This document shows, piece by piece, positions 16,409 through 24,406 of a stretch of DNA of 64,000 bases. Origin of the DNA: Lachnospiraceae bacterium (GTDB taxonomy: Bacteria > Bacillota > Clostridia > Lachnospirales > Lachnospiraceae). The stretch covers positions 1 through 64,000 of the forward strand of contig JAFSTX010000059.1 of assembly GCA_017445585.1 (NCBI GenBank), read 5' to 3'. Positions within the stretch are counted from its first letter, which is position 1, and each line of letters begins with the position of its first letter. The notes below the pieces were generated by a model, which was given only the letters and a program-made list of their open reading frames with translations, was not told where the DNA came from and searched no databases. Both the position numbers and the translations under genes were made by a program.

Positions 16409-18316
16409 ATGAACAAGATCAAAGGAGTTTTGGGAAAACTCAGAACAGGCTATCTCAGATATATAACGTTGGCAGTACTTTTATGCCTCTCTGTTTTGGC
16501 AATAACTATCGCACCCGGGCAGATGAACCTTGATGAGGCGAAAGGTGCGGGAATTGTTGGATTGACGTCTCTTCTCAGCATGGAGCAGCAAGATGTCGGA
16601 ATTGCACATTTGGCTGCTGTTATACTTTTGTGGCTCCTTTTTAACAGGTATTTGCTCAGAGACCGGCTGCCGTTTGAAGCAACGGCCGCATGGGTAAGCT
16701 GTATACTCAGCATATTCCTGATCTGCGGCATGAGCCTTTCTGCTTTTCATGACCTTAGCTTTTTGTTTGGGAGAAAGGTTCAGTTTATTATTGCGGCAGC
16801 GGTATTTGCAGGCATCTGGGTAATTATATATACTGTGATCAAAGCCTTCTACAATACTCTCGACCGTAGAAAGACAGTCCGGAACAGTCAGCTGCTGTCA
16901 AAAATCGAAGGCTTTTTTGCAGACAGGTTTCTGCTCAAAGTTTTCTTCGCCCTGGTAATTGCCTGGCTTATTCAGGCAATTCCGTTTTTTCCGGGAAGTG
17001 TGCCGCATGATGGCAGGTACCAGCTGAATCAGTTCTTCGGCTACCAAAGACTGAATATTCACCACCCATATTACTCGACCATGCTTATGGGCTTTATTTA
17101 CAAAGTGGGAAGCAAACTGTTTGGTCACAACGGAGGCTGCGTGTTCTTTGTGCTGTTTCAGTGTTTCTGGGGTGCGGCAGTTTTTGCAAGGATATGTGAC
17201 TATATTCGCAGAAAGACTGGCAGCACTTTATTTTGGTTCGGCTGTGTTTTATTCTATATGTTTGCACCGATGTGGTGGACATATTTTCAGACGATCCACA
17301 AAGATACTATTTCATTTATCGTTTTAAGTTGGTTTACGTTCGAATATATATACATACTGCTCGAGGAAAAGCTGACGAAGTACAATTACATTATGCTTGT
17401 GGCAGCGGGGGTGCTGAGCTGCCTGTTCCGGCACGATTCAAAATATATCATCTTTCCGGCAATGCTGGTTTTGCTGATGATCGGGAGTCAAAAATTCCGG
17501 ATTTTGTTTTCCGGTGTGAGTCTGGCGCTTCTGTTTGTGCTGCTTAACAGCTATCCTGAGCATTATCTTGGACTGACAAGCGATAACAATCTGGAAGCGC
17601 TCTCCATACCGATGCAGCAGATGGGGAGATATGTGACGCTGTATGGCGACGAACTGACAGATGAAGAGAAGGAGATCATAGACACAGTTTTTGATCTCGA
17701 AAAAATACCGGAAGTCTACGATCCGGAACTTGCAGACAAAATAAAGAGTCTAAGAAGGGGCGCGCCCGAAGAGGATGTAAAGGCCTTTCTTTCTCTTTGG
17801 CTGGAAAAACTCAGGGAGAGACCGGGTGTATTCATAACAGCTACTTTAAATAACGTTTTTGGCTATACCGATCCGTTCTATTTTTATAAAGGGATGGGCC
17901 GATTTCAATTATATACAAAGGGAGCGCTCGGAGAAGATGATGAAGATGTAGTATATTCGGAGTATTTGCTTCCCGAAGGATGCAGGACGGCAGCGATGAA
18001 TATTCTGGATGCCTGGGACAATACGCCGTATCTGTGTTTGATCATCAATTCAGGCACGTATACATGGATAGGGTTTGTTTTGCTGGGCGCCGTGCTGAGA
18101 CGCAGAAGATGGGACTACGCGTTGAGCTTCTGTATTCCCGTCCTGCTTACCCTTATTTGCTTTGCATCCCCCGTCAATGGACTTCTTCGATATTCATTGG
18201 CTGTTATGGCAATAACTCCTTTGTATATAATGCTTGCGTATCTGCCCTATTACAAATCGACTTCGGAAGTTAATACGGAAGAGAGGATCGGAACACATCA
18301 TGCTGAACCTTGCTGA
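16409..18316 (+). CDS. Large polytopic membrane protein, DUF6020-like (GT-C-type)
   Basis: The 635-residue protein has about 12 hydrophobic helices with a long extracytoplasmic or re-entrant segment containing VPHDGRYQLNQFFGYQ near residue 198, followed by HHPYYSTMLMGF near residue 215. This arrangement is typical of lipid-linked sugar transferases of the GT-C fold. A further loop, MWWTYFQTIHKDTISF near residue 290, is strongly conserved in relatives I recall as DUF6020. It starts six bases after the GT2 stop and its end overlaps the next gene. The likely role is transfer of a sugar from a lipid carrier to a surface polymer. Substrate is unknown. Confidence 0.75.
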   Translation: MNKIKGVLGKLRTGYLRYITLAVLLCLSVLAITIAPGQMNLDEAKGAGIVGLTSLLSMEQQDVGIAHLAAVILLWLLFNRYLLRDRLPFEATAAWVSCILSIFLICGMSLSAFHDLSFLFGRKVQFIIAAAVFAGIWVIIYTVIKAFYNTLDRRKTVRNSQLLSKIEGFFADRFLLKVFFALVIAWLIQAIPFFPGSVPHDGRYQLNQFFGYQRLNIHHPYYSTMLMGFIYKVGSKLFGHNGGCVFFVLFQCFWGAAVFARICDYIRRKTGSTLFWFGCVLFYMFAPMWWTYFQTIHKDTISFIVLSWFTFEYIYILLEEKLTKYNYIMLVAAGVLSCLFRHDSKYIIFPAMLVLLMIGSQKFRILFSGVSLALLFVLLNSYPEHYLGLTSDNNLEALSIPMQQMGRYVTLYGDELTDEEKEIIDTVFDLEKIPEVYDPELADKIKSLRRGAPEEDVKAFLSLWLEKLRERPGVFITATLNNVFGYTDPFYFYKGMGRFQLYTKGALGEDDEDVVYSEYLLPEGCRTAAMNILDAWDNTPYLCLIINSGTYTWIGFVLLGAVLRRRRWDYALSFCIPVLLTLICFASPVNGLLRYSLAVMAITPLYIMLAYLPYYKSTSEVNTEERIGTHHAEPC

Positions 18317-19037
18317 AGCTGAATCCGAAATCGAAAAGACACAACAGATCCGGTCTGAGCATGAAAATAATCTGAAGAGAGACCCGGCGATCGAACTTGC
18401 CAGACTGTTTGGGTGTCTGATCGTCATCGGATGTCATACGTATTTACAGCCGGGAACAGATGGTGTATATGATTTCAGCAGGCTGTTGATCGCTATGTTT
18501 TTTGCGGATGGGGGTGGCTGTGTTCTAGCTCATCGGCGGTGCGTTTCTGTTTGATAACAGCGATTATAAGAGGCTGGTAATCTCACCTGCGGTTTTTATT
18601 ATCACAAATATCGTCAGAGCAATAATACAGGTGCATAGAGGGGCGACCGGATCCGGCTCGGATAAATCGATAATGTATTGGTATAGCGTGACGGGGTTAT
18701 CGCTGCCGCATGCATCCTGATATTTTGTCTGGCGCTTATTCAAACAAGAAAAGCTACCCGGCTTAATCGCACGATATGCTTTTTCGCGTCCTACACCTTT
18801 CCCATATATTTTATCCACTACTTTGTAAGAAACATATATGATCATTTCGGGCTCCGTGATGCCTTGAAAAGATCTCTGCTTGGGTGGAACGATGGGATTC
18901 CCGGCGAATTAATTTACACATTGCTGATCATCGCGATAGTCTTCTTCTCATCATTTGTTATCGTGTTTACCTTTCAAACGGTGAAAAATAAAACAGGAAT
19001 ATCACAGATCATAAAAAAATTTTTGTCTGATCGTTAG
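18300..19037 (+). pseudogene. Acyltransferase family 3 gene, disrupted
   Basis: The N-terminal part reads AIELARLFGCLIVIGCHTYL, the first membrane helix and catalytic histidine region of O-acyltransferases. At about 18510 a G run (GGGGG) shifts the frame, and the restored frame hits TAG at 18525, where a tryptophan codon is expected. A later segment in another frame (SYTFPIYFIHYFVRNIY, ending at TAG 19035-19037) is the C-terminal helix. The middle half of the usual 330-380 residues is missing. It once added acyl groups to the surface glycan built by the neighbours. Confidence 0.85.
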
Positions 19038-19051
19038 GAAAGATAAAAGTC

Positions 19052-19501
19052 ATGAAGGAAAAAATTATTGAAAGTAGAATAGGCCGTATGATCAACAGCC
19101 ACAAAGAGGTGATCTTCTATCTGTTTTGGGGAGTTGTTACTACCATCATTAATTGGATAACGTACTCCGTCTGCGTATCATTTTTCCGCACCTCGATCAG
19201 TACGGCTAATATAATAGCGTGGGTTCTGGCCATTCTGGTGGCATATGTCTCCAACAAAATATGGGTTTTTAAGAACAGGTCCTGGGCTCCGGCAACTGTT
19301 GTCAGAGAATTCGGCGTTTTCCTTTCGGCCAGGGTGTTTACCGGAATCATTGAGGTCGTCGGCGTCCCCGCCCTGGTTCATTTTGGACTGGATCAGGAGA
19401 TCATGGGGATAAAAGGCGCTGTGTCGAAGGTGATAGTCAGCGTTGTGGTTGTGATCCTGAACTACGTTTTCAGCAAGCTGTTTGTTTTTAAAAAACAATG
19501 A
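19052..19501 (+). CDS. GtrA-like flippase family membrane protein
   Basis: The 149-residue protein has four membrane helices (beginning IFYLFWGVVTTIINWITYSV) with the family motif YVSNKIWVFKNRSW near residue 66 and a lysine-rich C-terminus VFSKLFVFKKQ. GtrA proteins are associated with translocation of lipid-linked sugars for polymer modification. It lies 15 bases after the broken acyltransferase with an AGGAAAG site and completes a GT2/GT-C/GtrA set. A T10-G9 homopolymer run begins four bases after its stop. Confidence 0.85.
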   Translation: MKEKIIESRIGRMINSHKEVIFYLFWGVVTTIINWITYSVCVSFFRTSISTANIIAWVLAILVAYVSNKIWVFKNRSWAPATVVREFGVFLSARVFTGIIEVVGVPALVHFGLDQEIMGIKGAVSKVIVSVVVVILNYVFSKLFVFKKQ

Positions 19502-19504
19502 GTA

Positions 19505-19523
19505 TTTTTTTTTTGGGGGGGGG
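19505..19523 (+). repeat. T10-G9 homopolymer junction
   Basis: Ten T residues are followed directly by nine G residues just after gtrA. No other run of this length is seen in the window. It may be a decayed terminator, a slippage-prone tract or an assembly artefact. Confidence 0.7.
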
Positions 19524-19645
19524 ACCGGTGTGAGTAATCTTTTCAGCCTGTGTAAAGTCGCCGTCCTTTGCCGTATGGATGTTGTTGAGAAGCCCTGAAA
19601 ACTGCCGGTCCCAGGGGTGTTGGCAATGCATTCCACCTATCCCAT

Positions 19646-19930
19646 ATGGAGAATAGAACTATCAACATTGACCATCAGCTTCAGAAGACCGGGACATTGG
19701 TTTACATTGATACGACAAAGACCTATGCCGGTACCAGAGTGATTCCGATGCAGGACGATGTGTATGAAGCATTTGAGCGCATTCTTGCCAGAAGGCCGAA
19801 GCTGAAGGTGGAGCCGGAGATTTCCGGGTACTCCGGATTCCTTTGGTTCGATAAGGATGGAAAGCCGATGGTGGCGATGCACTGGGAGAAGTGCTTCCAG
19901 CATGCGGTGGAGAAGACTGCTTATGCTTAA
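19646..19930 (+). pseudogene. Internal fragment of a tyrosine recombinase (integrase)
   Basis: The frame encodes NRTINIDHQLQKTGTLVYID, then TYAGTRVIPMQDDVYEAF and GKPMVAMHWEKCFQHAVEK. This matches the region between the first catalytic arginine and the HxxR box of Tn916-type integrases. The catalytic R, HxxR and Y boxes are all missing and both ends are cut. It is a relic of an integrative element in this island. Confidence 0.8.
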
Positions 19931-20081
19931 GTGGCCTTAACTACCAACAGACAAACCCGCCGCGGAATGTCAAGAAGATACGTGTTACGATGTATGACTT
20001 GACTTTTTCGAGTGGGTTTGCTATTTGCAACATTTTTCGGTATAAAATGTCGGCTTATATGTCGGGTAAAAATATTATTGA

Positions 20082-20110
20082 TTGATTTTCGGCGGTTTAA
20101 CGCTTATAAT
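20082..20110 (+). promoter_or_regulatory. Promoter for the HTH/PDDEXK pair
   Basis: TTGATT (20082-20087) and a perfect TATAAT (20105-20110) are separated by 17 bases, 40 bases before the HTH start codon. Confidence 0.8.
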
Positions 20111-20150
20111 TATAAATGGCGTTGTTGTGCGTTCTGATAGGAGAAAATAC

Positions 20151-20339
20151 ATGGATTATATGACAGTAAAAGAAGCTGCAAAGAAATGGAATCTTTCTGA
20201 GAGAAGATTGCAGACAATGTGCAATGAGAACATGATTGAAGGCGTAGTTAAATTTGGACACGCATGGGCCATTCCCGCAAATGCGGTGAAACCGGGAGAT
20301 AAACGAATTAAATCGGGTAAATATATTAAGTCCAAATAA
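20151..20339 (+). CDS. Small helix-turn-helix DNA-binding protein
   Basis: The 62-residue protein begins MDYMTVKEAAKKWNLSERRL, a MerR/excisionase-type helix-turn-helix, and continues with a wing-like VVKFGHAWAIPANAVKPG. Such proteins act as excisionases or small regulators. AGGAG lies seven bases before ATG, and the promoter at 20082-20110 fits this start. It precedes the PDDEXK nuclease by about 100 bases and may regulate it, though the link is only positional. Confidence 0.8.
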   Translation: MDYMTVKEAAKKWNLSERRLQTMCNENMIEGVVKFGHAWAIPANAVKPGDKRIKSGKYIKSK

Positions 20340-20456
20340 TAGGACAGCGCTTTTGAGATAATTGGTAAGGATAGTTTTGGGACTTTATGAGTTTCTTGTG
20401 ACAATTCTGGAAACAATAAGGTCAGGACATAACAACGAGAAATGGGGAATAAGTAC

Positions 20457-21530
20457 ATGACAGACATTATCAAATCGAATGATGCATATAAAAAATGGAT
20501 TACACAGATTAAGGAGCAGTATCGTAAAAGCCAAATCAAAGCAGCTTCTTCTGTTAATCGTGAGATGTTGATGTTTTACTGGGAATTAGGTCGCAACCTC
20601 GAAATTGTCAAAGCACAATATGATTGGGGAAGCAAATTTTATAAGGTTATTAGCGATGATATCAAGAGGGAATTGCCAGATGTGAAATCTTTTTCTCCTA
20701 GGAATCTACTTTATATGCATCAGTTTTACAGGCTTTACTCTCTTGAAACAATTACGCCACAAGCTGTGGCGCAATTAGGGAGTGTTGAGATCACGCCACA
20801 AGCTGTGGCGCAAATGAATATTTTTATGATCCCGTGGGGGCATCATCGATTTATTATCGACAAGTGCAAGAATGATAGAGATAAGGCAGTTTTTTATGTT
20901 GAAAAGGCATTAGAAAACAATTGGTCTCGAGCGGTACTTCTTAATTTCCTTGATACAAACCTTTATGAGAGACAGGGAAAGGCAATATCTAATTTTGAAA
21001 AGACTCTACCGGCCCCGCAAAGTGACCTTGCGCAGGAAATGACAAAAGATCCATATAACTTTGATTTTCTTACTATGACTGAAGGCTATTATGAGAAGGA
21101 ATTGAAAGATGCTCTTATGAATAATATCTCGGACTTCCTGCTGGAACTAGGCAAGGGATTTGCTTTTGTTGGTCGGGAGTATCGCTTGGAAGTGGGCGAA
21201 ACGGAGCAATTTATTGATATGCTGTTTTATAATATTAACCTTCATTGCTATGTTGTGATTGAGGTTAAAATCAGAGACTTCGAGCCGGGAGACATGGGGC
21301 AGATTGGAACATATGTAGCTGCTGTGGATGGTATTCTTCGTAAGGAGGGGGATGCACCTACGGTTGGTTTGCTTGTATGCAAAAATAAGGACAATGTACT
21401 AGCGCAGTACGCAGTGAATAGTTCCAACGCACCGGTCGGGATATCGGAATATGAACTTTCAGAATTAATGCCAGAGGATTTCAAAGGGACATTGCCCTCA
21501 ATTGAGGAGATAGAACGGAAATTAAAATAA
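20457..21530 (+). CDS. PDDEXK nuclease of the YhcG/DUF1016 family
   Basis: The 357-residue protein has an N-terminal DUF1016 DNA-binding part (residues 1-170, with YWELGRNLEIVKAQYDWGSK and FSPRNLLYMHQFY). The C-terminal PD-(D/E)XK nuclease core shows FVGREYRLEVGETEQFIDM, with VIEVKIRDFEPGDMGQ carrying the ExK pair near residue 275. Family members accompany restriction and defence systems. The ATG at 20457 has GGGGA upstream; an in-frame ATG at 20442 is possible but lacks a good site. A 39-base duplication at 20754-20813 repeats TPQAVAQ twice in the linker. AT-rich composition supports acquisition by transfer. Confidence 0.88.
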   Translation: MTDIIKSNDAYKKWITQIKEQYRKSQIKAASSVNREMLMFYWELGRNLEIVKAQYDWGSKFYKVISDDIKRELPDVKSFSPRNLLYMHQFYRLYSLETITPQAVAQLGSVEITPQAVAQMNIFMIPWGHHRFIIDKCKNDRDKAVFYVEKALENNWSRAVLLNFLDTNLYERQGKAISNFEKTLPAPQSDLAQEMTKDPYNFDFLTMTEGYYEKELKDALMNNISDFLLELGKGFAFVGREYRLEVGETEQFIDMLFYNINLHCYVVIEVKIRDFEPGDMGQIGTYVAAVDGILRKEGDAPTVGLLVCKNKDNVLAQYAVNSSNAPVGISEYELSELMPEDFKGTLPSIEEIERKLK

Positions 21531-21683
21531 AGGAATTGAAAGACATTAACGTTTAGTTACACATGAATTAGATTTTAAAATTCAAAAAAAAGAGTATTGG
21601 TGGTGAGATAACTTGGCATTAGATATTTATATAGAGGACAAAAAAGTCTTGCTAGCGTATTATCCTGAGCAAATAGGCCCTGA

Positions 21684-21983
21684 TATCCAGACTTCATCGT
21701 AGTAAGAAGAGATGACCGTGTCGGATATGTGATCGATATCCTTGAGCCTCATAGTCCAGACTTTAAGGATAACCTTGGGAAAGCTAAGGGCTTTGCCGAA
21801 TATGCACGCCAGAATCCGGGTGTTGGAAGGATTCAGCTCATTCGCATGAGCAAGGACGCAATTGGAAAAAATCAGTTTAAGAGGCTGGATATGTACCGGA
21901 CTGCGATCCGAGATAAAGTTTCTCATGCAATCAACACTGATGAGTTGGATCATATTTTTGATATTGATGGGGTTATCGAGTAG
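21684..21983 (+). pseudogene. C-terminal fragment of a type III restriction/helicase subunit
   Basis: The frame encodes YPDFIVVRRDDRVGYVIDIL, then KAKGFAEYARQNPGVGRIQL and ends DELDHIFDIDGVIE. This matches the end of DEAD/DEAH-box type III restriction proteins, in the nuclease-side domain as I recall the family. A TGA precedes it and about 90 percent of the usual gene is gone. The preceding bases 21614-21703 hold a separate 29-codon frame of unknown meaning. With the integrase and nuclease it shows the island carried defence cargo. Confidence 0.7.
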
Positions 21984-22112
21984 TGAACAATTCTATATAG
22001 GGAAGAGATGACAAGGCTCTGCGCCAATGAATAGGCGAGTTGTACGGAAAAGAGATTTACCACTTTTTTACAACTTTTGCTGACAAAAATATGCCAATTT
22101 ATGAAAAATATG

Positions 22113-22198
22113 CCATGAAAGCGGAAAAATGAATATGCCGTTAGATGGCGTATAATACTGAAAAATCAAGGAACAACAGAGGTTTTTGGTTATGGTAA
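22113..22198 (+). repeat. Leader repeat, copy 2
   Basis: This is the second copy of the 15097-15182 leader. Here it retains a TATAAT at 22151-22156 and an AGAGG site before the ATG at 22192, so it looks like the original promoter and leader of a phosphatase gene. Three ATATGCC words lie at 22090, 22110 and 22134. Confidence 0.65.
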
Positions 22199-22230
22199 AG
22201 ATACTATTCCTCTGCCACGGCAGCATCTGA
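22192..22230 (+). pseudogene. 5' stub of a low-molecular-weight tyrosine phosphatase gene
   Basis: The stub reads MVKILFLCHGSI and then TGA. Its bases 22201-22229 match bases 24425-24453 of the intact phosphatase with a single difference. The stub keeps a promoter and leader while the intact copy has an unrelated upstream region. It marks the left junction of the AbiE-bearing segment. Confidence 0.85.
22201..22229 (+). repeat. Left copy of 29-bp att-like direct repeat
   Basis: It starts ATACTATTCCTCTGCC and ends CATCTG. The right copy is 24425-24453; only position 23 of the repeat differs (G here, A there). The repeats bracket about 2.2 kb holding the AbiE module, as expected for target or att duplication inside the phosphatase start. 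Confidence 0.8.
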
Positions 22231-22361
22231 CTAAATGGTCAAAAACCCAGTATTTATGCGGGGTTGCGGCCACCGGGGCAAGACTTTTATCAACGTTTTA
22301 TCAACATTAGGAAAAGAGCTTTTCGATGCGACAAACAACAGAATATATTTTTGCGAAGCTT

Positions 22362-22409
22362 GGCGCTTACCGATGAATTCATTGCGAATGAGAGGTAAGC
22401 GCCTTTTTT
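22362..22409 (+). terminator. Intrinsic terminator upstream of AbiE
   Basis: GGCGCTTACC pairs with GGTAAGCGCC (10 bp) followed by TTTTTT; the loop contains a smaller ATTCATT/AATGA hairpin. It insulates the AbiE promoter from upstream transcription. Confidence 0.88.
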
Positions 22410-22455
22410 GCTTTAAAACAGACATCCCCGTGCATCAGGTGTCCCTTACCTGCCG

Positions 22456-22571
22456 TGCAGTCTTGTCAAAAAATATAAGAAGTGACAAAACTGCACTTGA
22501 TACCGGCAACGTCATGCTGTATAGTATAGATGCAGTTACGTCATTTTTTTTAGAAAAGTGACAAAACTGCA
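22456..22571 (+). promoter_or_regulatory. abiE promoter flanked by two inverted-repeat operators
   Basis: Operator 1 is TGCAGTCTTGTCA (22456-22468) facing TGACAAAACTGCA (22483-22495). Operator 2 is TGCAGTTACGTCA (22531-22543) facing TGACAAAACTGCA (22559-22571). Between them lie TTGATA (22497-22502) and TATAGT (22520-22525) with a 17-base spacer. AbiEi antitoxins are known to repress their own promoter through two inverted repeats, so this arrangement fits negative autoregulation. Confidence 0.85.
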
Positions 22572-22594
22572 ATATACTGAAGGAGGTGGCAGGG

Positions 22595-23335
22595 ATGAAC
22601 GAACAAAATCAAATCACAATCTTCTTGAAAGAAAACCCGTCGTTTACCACAAAGGATTTTGTTGGGATGGTAAAAGAATCCCAGGCAGCTTATTCGGATC
22701 GGAAGGCATACCGCATGCTGCAGGTTCTTCAGGACGACGGGCAGATCATGAAGGTTGGACGCGGACATTATTCAAACACTTCCGTGAAATCGCCTTATCA
22801 TTTCAAGGCATCTTCCCTGATGAATGAGTTGGTCAGTTTGATTGATAAAGAGTATCCGCTGATCACATATCAGACATGGGAGCTTTATCAGTGGAATGAG
22901 TTCGTGAACCACCAGCTGGCACATAACTCTTACTTTATCGAAGTGGAAAGTGGGCTGGAGACAACAGTCTTTGATATGCTGCTGGAAAAGTATCCCCGGG
23001 TGCTGCTGGATCCTGATATGGAGGAGTATTACCGGTATCGCGCGGACGATATGATTATTGTCCAGAAATTGATATCCGGAGCTCCGGCACCACAACCTGG
23101 AAGCAAACAGGCTTCACTTGAAAAGTTGCTGGTGGACATATTCAGCCGGAAGCTGACAGGCCAGCTGATCGAGCGGGCTGAGTATCGACAGATATACGAA
23201 GATGCATTTGGCAAATATGCGATCAATGAATTGGCATTTTTTCGCTATGCTGGAAGGCGTCATCTTAAATCTGACATCCGAAAATTTATTGAGGATGAGA
23301 CAAATATAGAGCTGAGATCGGAGGAATGGACATGA
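22595..23335 (+). CDS. abiEi: AbiEi antitoxin and autorepressor
   Basis: The 246-residue protein is the antitoxin of a type IV AbiE toxin-antitoxin/abortive-infection system. An N-terminal winged-helix region (residues 1-65, FTTKDFVGMVKESQAAYSDR, then QDDGQIMKVGRGHY) should bind DNA. The rest is the antitoxin domain, with ITYQTWELYQWNEFVNHQ near residue 88. ATG at 22595 lies eight bases after AGGAGG; a GTG three codons upstream overlaps that site and is less likely. The stop overlaps the toxin start (ATGA), typical of toxin-antitoxin pairs. Two operators and a promoter immediately upstream support self-regulation. Confidence 0.9.
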   Translation: MNEQNQITIFLKENPSFTTKDFVGMVKESQAAYSDRKAYRMLQVLQDDGQIMKVGRGHYSNTSVKSPYHFKASSLMNELVSLIDKEYPLITYQTWELYQWNEFVNHQLAHNSYFIEVESGLETTVFDMLLEKYPRVLLDPDMEEYYRYRADDMIIVQKLISGAPAPQPGSKQASLEKLLVDIFSRKLTGQLIERAEYRQIYEDAFGKYAINELAFFRYAGRRHLKSDIRKFIEDETNIELRSEEWT

Positions 23336-24375
23336 TTGATAAGAAAATCTATGATCTTGACTATATTCGTGAATTGCAGGCGAGGTACAAGACAGATCCG
23401 GGCCTGTTGGAGAGGGTACTTTATGCATTTGGACTTCTTGAGGCGCTCGTTAAGGTAGGGATGAAGTTTACCTTTAAGGGCGGCACAAGCCTGATGCTCC
23501 TGTTGGATCATCCAATCAGGCTATCTACGGATATTGACATCATTGTGGATCCGGGGACTGATGTGGAGAGCTACATTGAGCAGGCGGGAACCATCTTTCC
23601 CTTCCTGCGAAAGGAAGAGGATATCCGTAAGGGACGGAACAATATAGAAAAACGCCACTTCAAATTTATCTACTATTCCCCCGTCCGACAGAGAGAGTTT
23701 TACATATTGCTGGATATTGTTTTTATGGAATCTCCGTATGACCAGGTTGTGACAAAGCCCATTCGTAATGATCTGCTTGTCACAGCTCCGGAAGATCTTG
23801 CGGTAACCATGCCAACGATGGAATGCATTCTGGGAGATAAGCTGACTGCTTTCGCCCCACATACCACAGGCATCCTGCTGGGGGCGGGAAAAGAACTGGA
23901 GATTGCCAAGCAAATGTTTGATGTAGCCACCTTGGCAGAGCGGATGCAGGATCAGAAGCAGTTTCGTGCGACCTACGACAGAGCCGTTATAGAAGAACTG
24001 GCTTTCCGGGGATTGAAATTGAAAAAAGAGATAGTTCTGAGAGACACCATCCGGGCCTGCATCAGCATTATAAGCCGTGGCGAATATGAAAAAGAGGACT
24101 ATGTGGAATATCTGAAGGGTATCCGCTCCCTGACGGATCATATTCTTGGGAAAAAATTCACACCGGAAATCGCTGCTGAGAAAGCATGTTCAGTGATGTG
24201 TCTTGCCGCCAGTGCTTTGACACAGACGGATTATCCGAAGATTGCGGATGCAGCAGGATATGCGAAAGAACGTCTCACTGGCGACCAATATAAGCGCCTC
24301 GCTTATGTCCAGAAGAGAAATATTGAAGCTTATGGCTATCTTGTGGAAGCTACAAGGATGCTCGAAGGTATTTAA
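23332..24375 (+). CDS. abiEii: AbiEii nucleotidyltransferase toxin
   Basis: The 347-residue protein is a DNA polymerase beta-type nucleotidyltransferase toxin that arrests growth on phage infection. Motif I is FKGGTSLMLL near residue 47 with STDIDIIVDP about 15 residues later (the two metal aspartates). A conserved lysine segment, CILGDKLTAFAPHTTGI, lies near residue 165. The known targets of family toxins include GTP binding or tRNA 3' ends; the substrate here is not visible. ATG at 23332 overlaps the antitoxin stop and has GGAGG seven bases upstream. The 29-bp right repeat begins 49 bases after the stop. Confidence 0.9.
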   Translation: MIDKKIYDLDYIRELQARYKTDPGLLERVLYAFGLLEALVKVGMKFTFKGGTSLMLLLDHPIRLSTDIDIIVDPGTDVESYIEQAGTIFPFLRKEEDIRKGRNNIEKRHFKFIYYSPVRQREFYILLDIVFMESPYDQVVTKPIRNDLLVTAPEDLAVTMPTMECILGDKLTAFAPHTTGILLGAGKELEIAKQMFDVATLAERMQDQKQFRATYDRAVIEELAFRGLKLKKEIVLRDTIRACISIISRGEYEKEDYVEYLKGIRSLTDHILGKKFTPEIAAEKACSVMCLAASALTQTDYPKIADAAGYAKERLTGDQYKRLAYVQKRNIEAYGYLVEATRMLEGI

Positions 24376-24406
24376 TGTTTATTACATTACATATCCCGAT
24401 TAAGTT

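Noticed and set aside
19646-19930. Functional integrase
   Set aside because: Only about 95 codons remain and all catalytic boxes are missing.
22235-22561. 108-codon plus-strand frame before AbiE
   Set aside because: It spans a strong terminator, the promoter and both operators, so it cannot be a normal gene.
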